From Bacteroidota bacterium (GTDB lineage Bacteria; Bacteroidota; Bacteroidia; Bacteroidales; UBA932): a stretch of DNA of 18,440 nt. A program made the position numbers and the translations under genes. The stretch covers positions 1 to 18,440 of the forward strand of contig WRJW01000211.1 of the NCBI GenBank assembly GCA_009778375.1, in the 5' to 3' direction. Under the pieces are notes generated by a model. That model ran no database searches. It was not told the origin of the DNA and saw nothing but the letters and a program-made list of their open reading frames with translations. Every line of letters starts with the position of its first letter. The first letter of the stretch is position 1. This document shows, in pieces, positions 15,575 to 18,440 of the stretch.

Positions 15575-16654
15575 AAAATAAGATTTGGGATTCCAAAAGC
15601 CCGTCACGTAAAATAAAAAGCGGTTGAACTCTTTTTCCCAGTTGAGGAAAAAGTAGTTGTCGTGGTTGGTCCAGTTGCGGTAGACCATGGCGCTGATTTT
15701 GTCAAAAGCATTCAGGGGATACAATAAAGAGAGGGCGGATAGGGTTGTAGGGTGGGCGAATGCAAAAGCATTTTGGTCATAGGAGTAAATACATTGTTCA
15801 AAGGTGGCGAGCAGGCCGTTGCCAATGCCAAAGGTGTAGTCGGAGCCTGCGGTAATCATCTCCTGATGGGTGTAGACGCCGAGGTTGCGGTTAAAGCGTG
15901 TCCATGAACTTTCCAACCAAAATCCCGCTTCGGCATTGACTTTAAAATCAAATCCTATCTTTTGTTCCCCAACCTCTTCAAAAGGAGGTCGGGCGGATGA
16001 CCAGGGGGGGAAGAGGGAGGCGGGGTCGGTTATGCGGTAGTGGTAGGTTAAAGCCGCTTCTCCCTTGGGAATGGGAAGTTGTATGCGTCCGCCAACTTCG
16101 GGGCGGTGTTTGCCCACGGGGGTCAGTTCGTACCCTTTAAGATCGTTGTTACCGTATAATCCCCATATCCAAATATTGGCGTTGTTTAAAAAGTAATAGC
16201 GTCCCAAAAGGGCTTTGACGCCGTCGGTGAGTTGAAGCGGGTCGCGGGGATCCATCCGGTCAAACCACATCAGAGGGCGAAACATTTGGGCCGATCCAAA
16301 GTTGATTTTTTGCAGGCCGATCCGCACCTCCATGCGGGCGTTGGAATAACGGGCCCAATACCGGTAGGCCTTTATTTTCCAGTCAAAATAAATGTCGTAA
16401 AAAAGAGCGGCGTCCATATTGCCGAATATATTAGCGGATGCCTCAAAATCAATAAGATGTTCTTTCTTTAAAGGGATTTTATAATTCAATTGAGGAATAT
16501 AACGTCCGGCGGCGGAAAAATCCGTATACACATCGGGGGTATACTGCATGATACCGGATAACTGACCGCTAAACCTAAACTGTCCCCTGATTCCAACGGG
16601 AAACAGGCAGAGGCAGATAAGCGCTGCCGTACCGTATTTGTACAGACCGGTCAT
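15500..16654 (-). CDS. Uncharacterised outer-membrane beta-barrel protein of the Lol-like trio
   Basis: A 384-residue protein with a signal peptide (about residues 1-24, ending GIRG) and then many alternating hydrophobic/polar segments rich in Tyr, Trp, Phe, Asn and Gly, as in outer-membrane barrels (for example ALFYDIYFDWKIKAYRYWAR, GIGNGLLATFEQCIYSY and a last strand VQIMVVWNH). I recognise no enzyme motif and do not assign a named family. The start used is the ATG at 16654; an in-frame TTG directly before it (16657) would add one residue, but ATG is more likely. It begins 14 nt after the LolA-like gene and is the last gene of the permease/LolA-like operon, which suggests that it receives or exports the carried cargo. 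Its final 75 bp overlap galE tail to tail. Confidence 0.85.
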   Translation of the reverse strand: MTGLYKYGTAALICLCLFPVGIRGQFRFSGQLSGIMQYTPDVYTDFSAAGRYIPQLNYKIPLKKEHLIDFEASANIFGNMDAALFYDIYFDWKIKAYRYWARYSNARMEVRIGLQKINFGSAQMFRPLMWFDRMDPRDPLQLTDGVKALLGRYYFLNNANIWIWGLYGNNDLKGYELTPVGKHRPEVGGRIQLPIPKGEAALTYHYRITDPASLFPPWSSARPPFEEVGEQKIGFDFKVNAEAGFWLESSWTRFNRNLGVYTHQEMITAGSDYTFGIGNGLLATFEQCIYSYDQNAFAFAHPTTLSALSLLYPLNAFDKISAMVYRNWTNHDNYFFLNWEKEFNRFLFYVTGFWNPKSYFLPGQTVGSNRFAGKGVQIMVVWNH

Positions 16655-16668
16655 CAACAGAAAATTTC

Positions 16669-17400
16669 TTATTGCTTGAGACTGGCTTTGCTAAAGATAT
16701 AATCGGGAATGGGTTGATTGAATTGGATAGAGGCAATAATCCAGTCGGTGCCCTCTCCCTCTTTGAGCATATCTTTATAGTTCATCTTCAAGGGAAACCA
16801 GCGACCCTGTATTTGCTGTACATTGGACAGCAAAATCCGTTTGAGGAGTTGTCCGCTCTTGGCATAGAGTTCCTGTTTGAGGGGGATCATCCGCTCGGCG
16901 TCTACCCAGATTTTTTGCGATTCGTAGGCGGCGTCGGTTACTTTGGCCTGAAGGTGCAGTATGTGGCACTTTCGCCCCTCTATCATCTCTTCGCCAGCCA
17001 TTTGAGGTGTATAAATTTCCTGTAGTTTGCGGTCGTCCATCATGTCTTCGTACGAGAGGTCGGAACCCATGACCGATTGACGCAGCAGATGTCCCGAAAT
17101 CATAATGGTGCGGTCGGTCGAAGGGGTGTATACCCACATCTCCGTATCTAACTTTAACATCTTGGTTCCCTTGTCTCTGGCAGGCGACAAATATTCGGAA
17201 AACGATTTTTTGTCACCCATGGTATAGCTTTTTGAGGTCAGGGTTCGGTCGTTGCGTTTTCCGTGCACGATCATGGTCGATTCAATAATCCGACTATCTG
17301 CAGAGATGTTTTTGTCTACCTCGCTCAGGATTCTTAGGGCATCCTGAGCCTGCGCTCCCACCAGGCTGCAGGTAAAAAGGAGTGTAAAGGCTTTTCTCAT
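16669..17400 (-). CDS. LolA-like periplasmic protein (outer-membrane lipoprotein-sorting family)
   Basis: A 243-residue exported protein with a signal peptide (residues 1 to about 18, MRKAFTLLFTCSLVGAQA). The mature part has the features of the LolA-like family annotated as outer-membrane lipoprotein-sorting protein (COG2834, PF17131 as I recall): KGTKMLKLDTEMWVYTPSTD (about 77-96), the strong signature LLRQSVMGSDLSYEDM (about 105-120) and a C-terminal PLKMNYKD region (about 203-210). LolA folds are open beta-barrels that carry a lipidated or greasy cargo across the periplasm. This family is distinct from the housekeeping LolA and usually sits beside exporters. Here it lies 14 nt after an ABC permease and 14 nt before a beta-barrel gene. 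The cargo is unknown. Confidence 0.9.
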   Translation of the reverse strand: MRKAFTLLFTCSLVGAQAQDALRILSEVDKNISADSRIIESTMIVHGKRNDRTLTSKSYTMGDKKSFSEYLSPARDKGTKMLKLDTEMWVYTPSTDRTIMISGHLLRQSVMGSDLSYEDMMDDRKLQEIYTPQMAGEEMIEGRKCHILHLQAKVTDAAYESQKIWVDAERMIPLKQELYAKSGQLLKRILLSNVQQIQGRWFPLKMNYKDMLKEGEGTDWIIASIQFNQPIPDYIFSKASLKQ

Positions 17401-17414
17401 GGTGTATAAAGTGA

Positions 17415-18440
17415 TTATCCTAATTCTTTAAATAATAAGGCCGTTTTGCGTTTATAGATGGCCATGCCTGCCAGCGCGCTGCCGATCAGCATCGATATTA
17501 CACCCGGAATATAACCAATGTAAAGCATCCGTGGATGGAATTGGGAGCGGACTACAGGGTCTATCAACAGCGACATATTGTTCATCATATCGGCATAATT
17601 GATACCGTGTTTGCTGAGGTAGAGCGACAGGGCAAGACCCAGCAGGGTGCCGAGAGAAGATCCGATCACTCCAATAAATAACGATTCGATAAGGAGGCTG
17701 CGGTAGATATGCCCCTTGAGCTCTCCCATCGCCAAGCGAATCCCAAATTCGTTATACCTGCGGATGCCGCCCAATACGCCCGTATTCCACAAGACAATGG
17801 AGAGGGCTACGACCAACAGTGCGATCATCAGGGTTACCACGTTATTAGCATAAATGATGGTGCTTGACATAGACGCCTGATCAAAGAGTTGAATCATAAA
17901 GGGAGCGTATTCGTCGGGATCATCGTGATAGAGGGCATTAAATGCTTGCTTGATATCCTCGGCTTGCTCGCGTTGGTATAGATTGTCCGGCAAAAAACCA
18001 AAAATCTCTCCGGAAGCGTTTTCCATATCGAGCAGGAGGCGCGCATCGGTCAGATCCAAGATAATGGCTCCACGATCAAGGGCGGCCATCCCAAAACGAA
18101 CAACGCCGGCTACCGCATAATTGGCGGCGCTCATAGCATCGTACATGGTGGATCCCAAAAAAGTAAGCGAATCTCCCGGCGCAACGCCGAATCGTTCTGC
18201 AAAATCGTAACTGATAATCACTTCTCCCTGATTCTGGATCAGGCGACCCGCCGTCAGGGCTTGTTGGAGGCCGAGCCGTTGGGCTTCGAGGCTATGGGGA
18301 GTGAGTAGGTCGTATGCACTTCCGACTACCGGCCCTTGGGCGCGTGTTTCGCCGTGAACATCCGGAACATCAAGTAATCCTCCAAAATAGATGCGCGACG
18401 TCCATTCCACTTGTGGGAACAAATCGGTTAATTTGTCCAA
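17415..18440 (-). CDS. FtsX/MacB/LolE-type ABC transporter permease (N-terminus beyond right edge)
   Basis: The reading frame enters from the right edge; 341 residues are visible and the first helix with the true start lies outside. Codon 1 in the window reads TTG and is not a real start. The visible part has a large periplasmic domain (about residues 1-190, MacB-like, with GEVIISYDFAERFGVAPGD). Three membrane helices follow, at about 197-220, 247-272 and 309-328. The cytoplasmic loop RRYNEFGIRLAMGELKGHIY (about 228-247) is the FtsX-family coupling motif for the ATPase. Such permeases do not move solutes through a pore; they use ATP-driven motion to pull lipoproteins or other substrates from the inner membrane or periplasm. 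The ATPase gene is presumably upstream, outside the window. A LolA-like gene follows after 14 nt. Confidence 0.9.
   Translation of the reverse strand: MDKLTDLFPQVEWTSRIYFGGLLDVPDVHGETRAQGPVVGSAYDLLTPHSLEAQRLGLQQALTAGRLIQNQGEVIISYDFAERFGVAPGDSLTFLGSTMYDAMSAANYAVAGVVRFGMAALDRGAIILDLTDARLLLDMENASGEIFGFLPDNLYQREQAEDIKQAFNALYHDDPDEYAPFMIQLFDQASMSSTIIYANNVVTLMIALLVVALSIVLWNTGVLGGIRRYNEFGIRLAMGELKGHIYRSLLIESLFIGVIGSSLGTLLGLALSLYLSKHGINYADMMNNMSLLIDPVVRSQFHPRMLYIGYIPGVISMLIGSALAGMAIYKRKTALLFKELG

Noticed and set aside
16655..16657. TTG as start codon of the outer-membrane barrel gene
   Set aside because: An ATG follows directly in frame at 16654, which gives the same signal peptide, so the ATG is preferred.

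Overview
The window looks like chromosomal DNA of a Bacteroidota bacterium, most likely of the Bacteroidales. The support is: an ExbB-ExbD-ExbD cluster with an extra four-helix membrane protein, a tatD-ansA-tRNA-Ser-exbB order that I recall as common in that phylum, QueA, RpiB and TruB proteins of the Bacteroidota type, few Shine-Dalgarno sequences, and a TAnnTTTG-like -7 promoter element at 12593-12600. Coding is dense. No stretch longer than about 75 bases lacks a gene, and I see no insertion sequence, CRISPR array, phage gene or replication origin.

Layout. (1) From 12554 down to position 1 there is a single run of minus-strand genes. It begins with a tripartite efflux system (TolC-like OMF, short lipoprotein adaptor, RND pump). 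It continues with no gap into rpiB, truB, queA, dprA, tatD and ansA, then tRNA-Ser(GGA), then exbB, a 138-residue membrane protein and two exbD genes, the last cut by the left edge. Many junctions overlap by 4, 7 or 8 nt, so much of this run is probably co-transcribed and translationally coupled. (2) From 12622 to 15574 there is a plus-strand sugar-nucleotide operon, rfbC-ugd-galE, for dTDP-6-deoxy-hexose, UDP-glucuronate and UDP-galactose precursors of surface polysaccharide. It starts from a 67-bp gap shared with the efflux operon. (3) From 18440 down to 15500 there is a second minus-strand operon: an FtsX/MacB-type ABC permease (cut by the right edge), a LolA-like periplasmic protein (outer-membrane lipoprotein-sorting family) and an uncharacterised outer-membrane beta-barrel protein.

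How the parts may work together. The efflux genes form a complete inner-membrane to outer-membrane export route, and the pump carries a proton-relay set resembling CusA. The exb genes energise outer-membrane transport using the proton-motive force. The permease/LolA-like/beta-barrel trio resembles a dedicated Lol-like route in which a cargo is pulled from the inner membrane, carried across the periplasm and handed to an outer-membrane protein. It is the best candidate here for a poorly described system. The galE gene and the beta-barrel gene converge and share 75 bp of coding sequence on opposite strands.

Most genes are recognised with confidence from family motifs. The substrates of the efflux pump and of the Lol-like trio, and the role of the 138-residue membrane protein, cannot be told from this sequence.
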